A DNA stretch of 64,000 nucleotides from Saccharicrinis sp963666825 (GTDB taxonomy: Bacteria; Bacteroidota; Bacteroidia; Bacteroidales; Marinilabiliaceae): assembly GCA_963666825.2 (NCBI GenBank), contig OY763044.2:2852001-2916000 (forward strand), read 5' to 3'. The translations under genes were made by a program, and so were the position numbers. The notes beneath the pieces were generated by a model, which was not told the origin of the DNA, ran no database searches, and worked only from the letters and a program-made list of their open reading frames with translations. Positions 1-12,187 of this stretch are shown here, in pieces; the stretch's first letter is position 1, and every line of letters starts with the position of its first letter.

Positions 1-2
1 AG

Positions 3-392
3 CCAAGTAAAACTTTAGAAGACGCATTAAAATTCATAAAGACGATAAAAAACAATAACCTTTATTATTGGGCTATCACTCAAAAAGAAAATGAAAAACT
101 AGTTGGAACTATTTGTCTTTTTGGCATTTCAGAAGAGCTAAAAAACTGCGAAATCGGATTTGAACTTTTAACGGAGTTTCAAGGAAGAGGAATTATGAGA
201 GAGGCAGCAGAAAAAATAACTGAATATGCAACTCAAACACTTGGAATAAAAACAATTGATGCTTATACACATAAGGATAACCAAAGTTCAATCAACCTTC
301 TTAAAGAATTAAAATTTAAGAGTATAAGTAGAGTTGATGAAACAAATTTAAATATGATTTTATTTCAACTAAGCATTAATAGTAAAAGATAA
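3..392 (+). CDS. GNAT-family N-acetyltransferase (5' end outside window)
   Basis: This is the C-terminal part of a GNAT acetyltransferase of the RimJ/RimL type, which would move an acetyl group from acetyl-CoA to an amine of a protein or small molecule. The open frame runs in from the window edge. Visible family features are the beta strand with an acetyl-CoA loop (EFQGRGIMREA, matching the Q/RxxGxG pattern) and the later NxxSxxLLxxLxF segment (NQSSINLLKELKF) typical of the motif B region. An internal ATG at 195 would split the domain and is not a credible start. The substrate cannot be told from sequence. Confidence is high for the fold, low for any specific role. Confidence 0.85.
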   Translation, partial: PSKTLEDALKFIKTIKNNNLYYWAITQKENEKLVGTICLFGISEELKNCEIGFELLTEFQGRGIMREAAEKITEYATQTLGIKTIDAYTHKDNQSSINLLKELKFKSISRVDETNLNMILFQLSINSKR

Positions 393-802
393 ATAAAGGT
401 TCATAAAATGCCTTTACTGATAATATTGTTAGCAGTCGATAGGTAAAACCTATCGGAGAATTTCTCATAGCACTATACATATAGTATACTTTACTAATTC
501 TGTATATAATTAAACAGGTCTACCCCTCCTTCTAACTTCTTCTCATATTTTAGACATTAACAGCAGAATCATTAGTTACTTAATCGTCTGATGAGAGATA
601 CAACATTCCCACTCCCACTACTCTATGCGTTATACTATCAAAATAGGGCATAATCTTAAACAACGAAACAGCCTGATAAAATAGTAATAAAGACAAGAAT
701 AATACTTCTGTTTTTAGAAAATTAGTTACTTTAGGCGTTATAAATAAAAAGAGCATCTAAGATATTTAACCAATACAGAAATTTTAACTAAAAAATCAAA
801 TC
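393..802. other. 410-base gap without a gene; small hairpin near its start
   Basis: I see no credible coding frame or RNA gene here. A perfect 8-bp inverted repeat with a 3-base loop lies at 437-455 (CGATAGGT/ACCTATCG), 45 bases after the acetyltransferase stop. It has no clear T run behind it, so it is at best a weak terminator. Confidence 0.5.
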
Positions 803-1117
803 ATGATTATTTCAACTACAGACAAAGTACCGAATAAAGAAATTACAGAAATTCTGGGAATTGCAAGAGGGAGTACTGTTCGGGCAAGAAATATTGGTAG
901 AGATATTTTTGCTGGTTTAAAGAATATTGTTGGAGGAGAAATAGAAGAATATACAAAATTACAGGCTGAATCAAGAGAACAAGCTCTTCAAAGAATGATC
1001 GAAGATGCGCAAAGACTTGGAGCTGATGCAATTGTTAATGTTAGATTCTCCACTTCAATGATAATGCAAGGTGCCTCTGAAATTCTTGCATATGGTACAG
1101 CTATAAAAGTAAAATAA
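803..1117 (+). CDS. YbjQ / UPF0145 family protein
   Basis: A 104-residue cytoplasmic protein of the UPF0145 (YbjQ) family, full length for that family. Typical features are the start MIISTTDKVP, the GIARGSTVRARNIGRDIFAGLKNIVGGE core, the REQALQRMIEDAQRLGADAIVNVRF stretch and the C-terminal strand ending YGTAIKVK. The family is often labelled heavy-metal-binding-like, but no biochemical role is established and none is claimed here. The next gene, a 44-residue membrane peptide, starts one base after the stop, so the two are probably co-transcribed and perhaps translationally coupled. Confidence 0.9.
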   Translation: MIISTTDKVPNKEITEILGIARGSTVRARNIGRDIFAGLKNIVGGEIEEYTKLQAESREQALQRMIEDAQRLGADAIVNVRFSTSMIMQGASEILAYGTAIKVK

Positions 1118-1118
1118 A

Positions 1119-1253
1119 ATGGATTGGATAGGGAAATTCATATTAAGTACTTATGGCATTTTCATAGGTATCTGTATCATTTTATTGATTTTCTTGATTA
1201 TAAGAAGAATTAAAATCAAAAAGACTGAAAATTTTGAAGATAGAGATAACTAA
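1119..1253 (+). CDS. 44-residue single-pass membrane microprotein
   Basis: A short frame that begins one base after the YbjQ-family stop codon. It encodes 44 residues: MDWIGKFILSTYGIF, a very hydrophobic segment (about residues 8-28, rich in Ile, Leu and Phe), then a basic stretch (RRIKIKK) and a polar acidic tail (ENFEDRDN). The layout is that of a single membrane helix with a positively charged cytoplasmic flank. I do not recognise the family. The tight spacing to the gene before it and the clean membrane-protein composition argue that it is real. It could act with the YbjQ-like protein; that is inference. Confidence 0.6.
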   Translation: MDWIGKFILSTYGIFIGICIILLIFLIIRRIKIKKTENFEDRDN

Positions 1254-1348
1254 ACATTACAATAAGTAGCTATTTTCTGATTATAGATTAATTGATGATG
1301 TGATTATTTACACCCAACACTTCTTACCATACAATTAAGCCAATCTAT

Positions 1349-1942
1349 ATGAGAAAAATATTTTTACTATTATCACTTATCATTTTCTACTCACTTGAAA
1401 CTTTTTCATGTAGTTGTTTTAGTTCGTGGAATGATTCATTTAGCAGGACTGCGAAAAAGGCCAAATTCGTTGCTTTAATTAAAGTTATATCGTTTGATGA
1501 ATATCTTGATGAAGAGATCTTGGGACATGAAGAAAAAATGCCCTACTTAATGACAGTTGAAATAGTCAAAAAATATAAAGGAACTGAAAATAGAAAAAGA
1601 ATTAAGATTTGGGGTGACAATGGAATTTTATGTCGCCCATACTTATCTGAATTTAAAATCAATGGGTATTATATTGTAGCTCCTATCCCATTAACCAATA
1701 AGCCAAATACTGATTATGATTTTTTTGTATGTAGAACCGATTACCTAGAAGTCGATATTAATAAAAATGAAGCATATGGTAACTATTCTTTAATTCGGGA
1801 TAAGATTAATATTTCAACATTGGAAAATAAACTTAGATATGGTGATTGGGACATAGAAATAATCACCTTGTTGATTAGTTTCTTTTTTCTGGGTATTTTT
1901 ATTTATCGAAGAAATAAAAAACAAATTGCCAAAAAATCTTAA
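1349..1942 (+). CDS. Secreted TIMP/netrin-like protein with C-terminal membrane anchor
   Basis: A 197-residue protein with a signal peptide (MRKIFLLLSLIIFYSLETFS) followed at once by CSC. In TIMP-like (NTR/netrin fold) proteins a Cys-x-Cys start just after signal cleavage is the hallmark, and the following KKAKFVALIKVIS resembles the first strand of that fold. Two more cysteines (ILC, FVC) could pair with the first two. Residues about 172-187 form a hydrophobic helix followed by RRNKKQ, so the protein is probably anchored in the inner membrane facing outward. Bacterial members have no established function. An alternative reading is a lipoprotein cleaved before the first Cys, but the lipobox (TFSC) is poor. 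Confidence 0.6.
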   Translation: MRKIFLLLSLIIFYSLETFSCSCFSSWNDSFSRTAKKAKFVALIKVISFDEYLDEEILGHEEKMPYLMTVEIVKKYKGTENRKRIKIWGDNGILCRPYLSEFKINGYYIVAPIPLTNKPNTDYDFFVCRTDYLEVDINKNEAYGNYSLIRDKINISTLENKLRYGDWDIEIITLLISFFFLGIFIYRRNKKQIAKKS

Positions 1943-1946
1943 AACT

Positions 1947-2297
1947 ATGAAGCCTATAAAAATAACATTTACCATTATTTTCCTATCCAGCCTACTCATT
2001 CAAGGACAAGCATCATTAAAAACCAAGAAGAAATCAAAAGACAATTTAGATAGAAATATTATAACTTTTCCCAAACCGCAATATTCACCAAATGACTCCG
2101 GAATTGTGGTAGTAAATTTATGGATTGATAAGAATGGAGATATTTTAAATGTTGCATTAGACTCTATAGCAACAACAACAAAGCAATCATCAACTATTGA
2201 AAAAACCATTAAGGCGGCATATACTGCTAAATTTACTCCAATTAAACAAGATACAATACAGATAGGTACAATATCTTTCAACTTTGAAATATATTAA
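1947..2297 (+). CDS. Small periplasmic TonB-C-like protein
   Basis: About 116 residues from the preferred ATG at 1947. A longer frame from 1926 overlaps the gene before it, and the signal peptide (MKPIKITFTIIFLSSLLIQGQ) begins exactly at 1947. The mature part fits the TonB C-terminal fold: GIVVVNLWIDKNGDILNVAL, a TT..S...EKTIKAAYTAKF helix and QIGTISFNFEI at the end. It lacks the proline-rich spanner and cytosolic anchor of a true TonB, so it is a free periplasmic domain rather than an energy transducer. It starts 4 bases after the TIMP-like gene and is probably in the same transcript. Confidence 0.65.
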   Translation: MKPIKITFTIIFLSSLLIQGQASLKTKKKSKDNLDRNIITFPKPQYSPNDSGIVVVNLWIDKNGDILNVALDSIATTTKQSSTIEKTIKAAYTAKFTPIKQDTIQIGTISFNFEIY

Positions 2298-2351
2298 ATA
2301 AGGTCTCTCAAAACTTTGTATGCGCTAGAAGAACAAACCCATATAAACGCA

Positions 2352-2386
2352 AAAAGAGCAACCGAAACTTGTTCGATTGCTCTTTT
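2352..2386 (-). terminator. Terminator of the rRNA operon (probably bidirectional)
   Basis: A 15-bp stem (2352-2366 with 2372-2386) with a 5-base loop lies just beyond the 3' end of 5S rRNA. On the minus strand the only imperfection is a G-U pair and the stem ends in a run of T, so it suits the rRNA operon. The plus-strand copy is also T-rich and could stop the small-gene transcript ending at 2297. Confidence 0.8.
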
Positions 2387-2393
2387 ATTTAAA

Positions 2394-2502
<109 letters not shown>

Positions 2503-2667
2503 ATGTCTTTCTAGATTTTTAGATTTTAGATTAGAGACTTAAAGACTCTATCTATTCTAACATTCTATTTAATATTTTTTTCAGTCTATTATCTATGATC
2601 TCTCATCTAATAGTCTGTTGTTACATACCAGCTCCAATCAAAATCACAGACTTTACTATTACGCCCA

Positions 2668-5456
<2,789 letters not shown>

Positions 5457-5611
5457 TGTTGGTTTAGCAATGCTTTGCGCATAGCTAACCTATGATTTTG
5501 ATTGTTTTGCCAATATGTCAATGTACGTTTCTCGCTTTTTGCGAAATGTGAAATGCACTACTTATAGAAAGTAGATGGTTGTCTTTTAAAGTATATTTAA
5601 AACTCTCTCCA
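5457..5611 (-). other. 16S-23S spacer without tRNA genes
   Basis: The internal transcribed spacer is only about 155 bases and carries no tRNA cloverleaf; many Bacteroidota rRNA operons hold tRNA-Ile and tRNA-Ala here. On the minus strand it contains TTGACATATTGG, resembling the boxA-like antitermination region, followed by TTGGCAAAACAAT (5501-5513), which recurs exactly just upstream of 16S. Confidence 0.85.
5501..5513 (-). repeat. 13-base repeat, copy in the 16S-23S spacer
   Basis: TTGGCAAAACAAT on the minus strand, identical to the copy at 7141-7153 just upstream of 16S. The two copies sit ahead of the two large rRNA genes in the same orientation, so they cannot pair with each other. They may be part of the antitermination or processing signals. 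Confidence 0.6.
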
Positions 5612-7135
<1,524 letters not shown>

Positions 7136-7140
7136 TAAAA

Positions 7141-7153
7141 ATTGTTTTGCCAA
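7141..7153 (-). repeat. 13-base repeat, copy in the 16S leader
   Basis: TTGGCAAAACAAT on the minus strand, a few bases upstream of the mature 16S 5' end and identical to the spacer copy at 5501-5513. About 85 bases further upstream the leader carries GTTCTTTGAAAAT (around 7234-7246), which resembles the boxA-type antitermination element of Bacteroidota rRNA operons. Confidence 0.6.
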
Positions 7154-7397
7154 TTGAATGGCTATAATTCCTTACAAGAGTTTTAACTCAAAAGAACATA
7201 CTTTACTTTCCTTTTATTAAGTGTGCATTTCAATATTTTCAAAGAACGTTTTCCTCTTTATTCAGCATCAAGGCATAAATAAATCAGAACTCTTTATATC
7301 TTGTAAACACGTTTTAGAACTCTTTCTAAAACAATGTTTATTTCAATCTTTTTTTTACTCCCTAACCTTCGTTAGAGTGTCGCTCTAAAAGCGGATG

Positions 7398-7430
7398 CAA
7401 AGATAACAACTTTATTTTCTCTTTTCCAAA
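7398..7430 (-). promoter_or_regulatory. rRNA promoter, proximal copy
   Basis: On the minus strand a -33 TTTG (7427-7430) is followed 21 bases later by TATCTTTG (7398-7405), a perfect match to the Bacteroidetes -7 consensus TAnnTTTG. The following bases, GCATCCGCTTTTAG, are shared with the other upstream copies. It would drive the 16S-23S-5S operon with a leader of about 250 bases. Confidence 0.75.
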
Positions 7431-7558
7431 TAAATTTTGAAAAATATTTATTTAATTTTTCAAGCTTTATTTTTAATTTAAATTACTGTTTTTCACTAAT
7501 TTAAATCTCTTCTCAAAGTCTTATTTTTTATCTTCTTGCCCTTCTTTAAAAGCGGCTG

Positions 7559-7592
7559 CAAAGATAAGTGATTTTAATTCTTAAAACCTAAT
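7559..7592 (-). promoter_or_regulatory. rRNA promoter, second copy
   Basis: On the minus strand TATCTTTG lies at 7559-7566, followed by GCAGCCGCTTTTAAAG, nearly the same start region as the proximal copy. The expected -33 position holds TTTT rather than TTTG. It lies 161 bases upstream of the proximal copy. Confidence 0.65.
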
Positions 7593-7726
7593 TTATTTTT
7601 AAAAATATTTTAAAAATTTTCATCTGATTTTTTAGCTTCTAAAACCTCCTCTTTTTCAAGACTTTCTCCCCTTAAAGTTGCTCAATATTTCAATCTTTTT
7701 ATCACGCCTCTCGTTCAAAGCGGGTG

Positions 7727-7758
7727 CAAAACAACTGCTTTTATTTTTAACTTCCAAA
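7727..7758 (-). promoter_or_regulatory. rRNA promoter, third copy
   Basis: On the minus strand TTTG (7755-7758), a 20-base gap and TTGTTTTG (7727-7734, one mismatch to TAnnTTTG) are followed by GCACCCGCTTTGAAC, again the shared start region. Confidence 0.6.
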
Positions 7759-7788
7759 CTTTAATCCGATTATTTTTTGCGCAGAATT

Positions 7789-7819
7789 CAAAGATAAGTC
7801 GCAATTCGCTTTTTGTCAA
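7789..7819 (-). promoter_or_regulatory. rRNA promoter, distal copy
   Basis: On the minus strand TTGACA (7814-7819) is followed by TATCTTTG (7789-7796), with 20 bases between the TTG and the -7 box. This copy has consensus-like elements at both positions but a different start region from the other three. It lies only 62 bases upstream of the third copy. Confidence 0.65.
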
Positions 7820-8132
7820 GTCGTTAAGGAGGAAAAGTTTTTCTGAAAATCTTAAACCTACTCTGAAAAACGATTTACATACGAGGAATCTACTAATATT
7901 CTATACAAAGATTATTACACAAAGTATCCTATATTTATATTCCTGTATTATTCTTAATTTAGCATTTTAGGTCTCAATCATTATTTTTATAAGGAAACAC
8001 AAAATTTGTTACAACACATAGAACTTATTATTAAACACAAAAAATCACGATAAAACTAACCATAAGTAAATACTCTTTATCGAGGGGAATTTTTCAATTA
8101 GAGACTTCCATATAAACAAAAAATTAGAGCAT

Positions 8133-8600
8133 ATGAAAACATTATTAATAACCTTATTATTCGTACCTATTCTTTCATTTTCCCAATCAAATAAATCTGT
8201 AGTTGTATATAATGGGAACGGTTCTTTTGATAACACTATTGTAGATTTAAGCAATCAAAACTTAACTAAAGTACCCGTAATTGATGTAAATGTTGAGATA
8301 TTAATTCTTGATAATAATAATCTGACTGAAATACCTGACTGGATTTTAAACCTTAGAAATCTAAAGTCTTTGTCAATTCGAAATAATAATCTTACAGATA
8401 TAAGTGTTTTATCGTATTGTGAGAATCTAGAAGAGCTATACCTGACTAACAATATAAATCTCGAAGACTTTCCTAATTTTAGTAGCTGCGAAAAATTAAA
8501 AATCATTGATGTAATCAATACAAAAATAAATCAACTCCCAATCTCAATTAGGGGTATGAAAAGTATTGCTTATTTTAAATATTCATTGTCTGAAAAATAG
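8133..8600 (+). CDS. Secreted leucine-rich-repeat protein
   Basis: 155 residues with a signal peptide (MKTLLITLLFVPILSFSQ, cleaved after about residue 18). The mature protein contains roughly four leucine-rich repeats of about 23 residues: LSNQNLTKVP, LILDNNNLTEIPDWI, LSIRNNNLTDISVL, LYLTNNINLEDFP and a last imperfect unit. Such LRR arcs bind proteins; the partner is unknown. There is no lipobox or sorting tail, so it is probably periplasmic. Flanking gaps isolate it from neighbours, and it is probably a single-gene unit. Confidence 0.75.
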   Translation: MKTLLITLLFVPILSFSQSNKSVVVYNGNGSFDNTIVDLSNQNLTKVPVIDVNVEILILDNNNLTEIPDWILNLRNLKSLSIRNNNLTDISVLSYCENLEELYLTNNINLEDFPNFSSCEKLKIIDVINTKINQLPISIRGMKSIAYFKYSLSEK

Positions 8601-8769
8601 CAACCATCCCTACTCCACTAAAATAAAATATGTAAAAACACAGCACCAGACATTTAGGCTTATTGTTTTGACAAATTTTCTCTCAACAATACATAAAAAA
8701 GATGTAAAACCCAGATAAAACATTACACTAAGTAATATTTCCGGTATCAATTCATAATCAAGTTTAATA

Positions 8770-9573
8770 ATGGCAACTCAAATTGTTGTAGTACTAATCC
8801 TAACTTTTGTAATTCATCTGATTAGCACTTTATCATATTCAGTTCGAATTGTAGGAATCAGAACAAGAAAAATTGCAATATCCTTTGCACTTTTCAATAT
8901 AATGGTTTTGATTTCCAGAACTTCTAATTCGTTTCAGGCTCCTCTTCTTGCAAAATGGATTGAGAATAATATAAATATTGGAATAAATCCCGGAGCTTTT
9001 GAAATGAGGTTAATAATATTATCAACCACCTTTGCTACAATATTTGGAGGCATATTAATTCCTACGTTTCAAAGAATACTATCAAAAGGTGTAAATAGAT
9101 TTAGCATTCATAAATCTGTACCTCGACTTATATTACACGGATTTACAAAATCAGGTATAAACCAGTTTAAAGACAACATTAAGCTTCCGGACAAGAATAA
9201 CTTTATAATGAATACATCAATTTGGATTAATTTCCCCATTAAAATATTCATTTATAATGTTATTGCTGTTGCGATATTAACAGTTGGAGTTTTATCCTCA
9301 TTATATGCTGGTTTTATCGAGCCTGATTTAAGAACAACATCAAGTACATTATCTTCTGTTGTAAATGGTTTTGCCACTATACTAATGTTTGTATTTATTG
9401 ATCCTTATTTATCGGGACTAACAGATGATGTTATCGAAGGAAAGTTCTCTGAATCAGCTTTTCGTAAAACAATAAGATTCATGGTAATTAGCAGGTTTAT
9501 TGGAACCATTGCTGCTCAAGTTTTATTAATCCCGTTTTCTGAATTTATAACTTACATAGCAAAGAGTATTTAA
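8770..9573 (+). CDS. amj: Lipid II flippase Amj
   Basis: 267-residue polytopic membrane protein of the DUF2837/Amj family, the alternative to MurJ that moves the peptidoglycan precursor lipid II across the inner membrane (shown for the Bacillus subtilis protein). Family hallmarks are the N-terminal LILTFVIHLISTLSYSVRIVGIRT and SFALFNIMVLISRTSNSFQAPLLAKWIE. Several membrane helices are visible, for example residues 1-25, 36-55, 78-100 and 155-180, with the last around 235-260. Length matches the family. It stands alone between an LRR gene and katG. Confidence 0.88.
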   Translation: MATQIVVVLILTFVIHLISTLSYSVRIVGIRTRKIAISFALFNIMVLISRTSNSFQAPLLAKWIENNINIGINPGAFEMRLIILSTTFATIFGGILIPTFQRILSKGVNRFSIHKSVPRLILHGFTKSGINQFKDNIKLPDKNNFIMNTSIWINFPIKIFIYNVIAVAILTVGVLSSLYAGFIEPDLRTTSSTLSSVVNGFATILMFVFIDPYLSGLTDDVIEGKFSESAFRKTIRFMVISRFIGTIAAQVLLIPFSEFITYIAKSI

Positions 9574-9748
9574 TAACCATAGCATATACGTTAAGATTAA
9601 TCTCTATAATAACAGGGCAGGTAAATATATTACATCATTCTACTTTTTAGCGAAAATACTTGATTATACAACTTTATAATACAATTGACTTATAAATGTG
9701 TAATGCTTAAATTGTAGATTAATAAAAAATTAATTTATACCCCTCGTT

Positions 9749-11953
9749 ATGGATCATAATCAAGAACATGTTAGCAAATGCCCTGTTACAGGTGCAACCA
9801 GCAAGAAAAACTTTGGAGGCAGTGGAACCAGAAATCGCGACTGGTGGCCTAACCAATTAAAATTAAACATCCTCAGACAGCATTCAAGCTTATCAAACCC
9901 AATGGATAAAGACTTCAACTATATTGAAGAATTCAAGAAACTTGATTACAAAGCTTTAAAAGAAGATCTGCATAATCTAATGACAGACTCTCAGGATTGG
10001 TGGCCTGCAGATTTTGGTCATTACGGCCCTCTATTTATCCGTATGGCATGGCATAGTGCAGGAACATATCGTACCGGAGATGGCCGTGGTGGAGCAGGTG
10101 CTGGTCAACAAAGATTTGCACCTTTGAATAGTTGGCCTGATAATGTAAACCTTGACAAAGCCAGAAGATTACTTTGGCCTATTAAGCAGAAATATGGAAA
10201 CAAGATTTCGTGGGCTGACCTGATGATTCTAACAGGAAACGTAGCACTTGAGTCAATGGGATTTAAAACCTTTGGTTTTAGTGGCGGACGCGAAGATGTT
10301 TGGGAACCAGAAGAAGATGTTTATTGGGGTACAGAAAAAGAGTGGCTGGAGAATGATCAAAGAGATCTTGATTTAGAAAAAATGGATAATCCATTGGCTG
10401 CAATTCAAATGGGATTGATATATGTAAATCCTGAAGGTCCGGGAGGAAATCCAGATCCTCTGTTAGCCGCAAAAGATATTCGCGAAACATTTGCCCGAAT
10501 GGCTATGAATGATGAAGAAACAGTTGCCTTGATAGCCGGTGGCCATACTTTTGGTAAAACACATGGAGCTGGTCCTGCCGATCATGTTGGTCCGGAACCT
10601 GAAGCTGCTCCCATTGAAGAACAAGGATTAGGATGGAAAAGTACCTTTGGAAGTGGAAAAGGTGGTGATACCATATCCAGCGGATTAGAGGTAACATGGA
10701 CTCAAACACCTTCTAAATGGAGCTACTATTTCTTTAAAAACCTATTTGAATATGAATGGGAATTAACAAAAAGTCCGGCAGGAGCACATCAATGGGTTGC
10801 TAAAAACGGTGGTGAAGAAGTACCTGATGCTCATAATCCATCAAAAAAACATCGACCTACCATGTTAACAACCGATCTGTCGTTACGCTTTGACCCTGCT
10901 TACGAAAAAATTTCGAGAAGATTCTACGAACATCCCCTTGAATTTGCAGATGCATTTGCACGGGCCTGGTTTAAACTTACACATCGTGATATGGGTCCAA
11001 AAACTCGATATGTAGGAGCTGAAGTTCCTGCTGAAGAATTGATCTGGCAGGATCCTATTCCTGCTTTAAACCATGAGATCATCAATGAGGCAGATATATC
11101 TGATTTAAAAACAAAGATATTAGATTCGGGGTTGACAGTCTCACAATTAGTATCTACAGCATGGGCATCTGCTTCAACCTTCAGAGGTTCAGATAAGCGC
11201 GGTGGTGCTAACGGAGCTCGCATAAGGTTGGCTCCTCAAAAAGATTGGGAAGTAAATAATCCTTCTCAACTACAAAAAACACTTGAAATTCTGGAAAGTA
11301 TTCAGATTGATTTCAATAATGCTCAATCTGGCAATAAAAAAGCATCCCTGGCAGATATTATTGTTCTTGCAGGATGTGCCGGAGTTGAAAAAGCAGCAAA
11401 AGACGCAGGCTTTGACGTAAAGGTTCCTTTCTCTCCGGGAAGAATGGATGCAACACAGGAACAAACAGACATTGAATCATTTTCTGTATTAGAACCAATT
11501 GCCGATGGTTTCAGAAATTATCAAAAAAGAAAATACTCTGTGTCAACTGAGGATTTATTGGTAGATAAAGCACAACTGCTTACTTTAACAGCACCTGAAT
11601 TGACAGTTCTTATTGGAGGGATGCGTGTTTTAGACACCAATTATGATGGATCTAAAAATGGAGTTTTCACAAAAACACCTGAAGTTCTCACAAACGACTT
11701 CTTTATTAATCTTCTGGATATGAATACTGCCTGGATGCCAAATTCTGCTTCCAAAGAATGTTTTGATGGAAGAGATCGTAAATCCGGAGAAATTAAATGG
11801 ACAGCAACGAGAGCAGATCTTGTTTTTGGATCCAATTCTGAACTCAGAGCTATAGCCGAAGTATACGGAAGCTCAGATGCCGGCGAAAAATTTGTAAACG
11901 ACTTTATTAAAGCCTGGAATAAAGTAATGAATCTAGATCGATTTGATTTATAA
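9749..11953 (+). CDS. katG: Catalase-peroxidase KatG
   Basis: A 734-residue bifunctional haem enzyme that removes hydrogen peroxide by catalase and peroxidase reactions. All key residues are present: distal Arg98, Trp101 and His102 (RMAWHSAGTYR), Tyr225 (GLIYVNPEG) and Met251 for the Trp-Tyr-Met covalent adduct, and proximal His266 (GGHTFGKTHGAG). The C-terminal half repeats the peroxidase fold in degenerate form, as usual. Length is full. The ATG at 9749 gives the standard N-terminus (CPVTGA...NRDWWPNQLKLNILRQH). No regulator gene or clear operator is adjacent, and a hairpin follows the stop codon. Confidence 0.98.
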   Translation: MDHNQEHVSKCPVTGATSKKNFGGSGTRNRDWWPNQLKLNILRQHSSLSNPMDKDFNYIEEFKKLDYKALKEDLHNLMTDSQDWWPADFGHYGPLFIRMAWHSAGTYRTGDGRGGAGAGQQRFAPLNSWPDNVNLDKARRLLWPIKQKYGNKISWADLMILTGNVALESMGFKTFGFSGGREDVWEPEEDVYWGTEKEWLENDQRDLDLEKMDNPLAAIQMGLIYVNPEGPGGNPDPLLAAKDIRETFARMAMNDEETVALIAGGHTFGKTHGAGPADHVGPEPEAAPIEEQGLGWKSTFGSGKGGDTISSGLEVTWTQTPSKWSYYFFKNLFEYEWELTKSPAGAHQWVAKNGGEEVPDAHNPSKKHRPTMLTTDLSLRFDPAYEKISRRFYEHPLEFADAFARAWFKLTHRDMGPKTRYVGAEVPAEELIWQDPIPALNHEIINEADISDLKTKILDSGLTVSQLVSTAWASASTFRGSDKRGGANGARIRLAPQKDWEVNNPSQLQKTLEILESIQIDFNNAQSGNKKASLADIIVLAGCAGVEKAAKDAGFDVKVPFSPGRMDATQEQTDIESFSVLEPIADGFRNYQKRKYSVSTEDLLVDKAQLLTLTAPELTVLIGGMRVLDTNYDGSKNGVFTKTPEVLTNDFFINLLDMNTAWMPNSASKECFDGRDRKSGEIKWTATRADLVFGSNSELRAIAEVYGSSDAGEKFVNDFIKAWNKVMNLDRFDL

Positions 11954-11977
11954 CAATAAAATCTAAGATTAATAAAA

Positions 11978-12014
11978 GCAGATCATTATGGTTTAAAAGT
12001 ACATAATGGTCTGC
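11978..12014 (+). terminator. Hairpin after katG
   Basis: A 13-bp stem with one G-U pair (11978-11990 with 12002-12014) and an 11-base loop starts 24 bases after the katG stop. Only a short T run follows, so termination strength is uncertain. Confidence 0.55.
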
Positions 12015-12175
12015 CTTTCGAATTATTGATATCTTATTTTAAAAGATACTGATAGTTTTCTCATACTAGCACTTAAATATCCACATTAAAAAAGCACTTC
12101 AAATTCTATGTAAATAGTTACTATACAACTCAATATAACACAATCACAAAACAGGAAAATAAGTTTCAATTCATC

Positions 12176-12181
12176 AGGAGG
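12176..12181 (+). promoter_or_regulatory. Strong Shine-Dalgarno site
   Basis: AGGAGG, a full match to the anti-Shine-Dalgarno core, sits 6 bases before the ATG at 12188. Most genes in this window have no recognisable site, as is normal for Bacteroidota, so this one stands out and supports the chosen start. Confidence 0.7.
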
Positions 12182-12187
12182 ACTTCA

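Larger units (their letters stand above)
7136..8132. other. About 1 kb gap: rRNA leader and promoters, then empty AT-rich DNA
   Basis: From 7136 to 7820 this gap holds the 16S leader and the four promoter-like elements listed separately, separated by very AT-rich blocks. From 7820 to 8132 I see no gene, RNA or repeat. Confidence 0.7.

Noticed and set aside
9749..11953. Several minus-strand frames across katG
   Set aside because: They are antisense shadows of a clear, full-length katG with all active-site residues.
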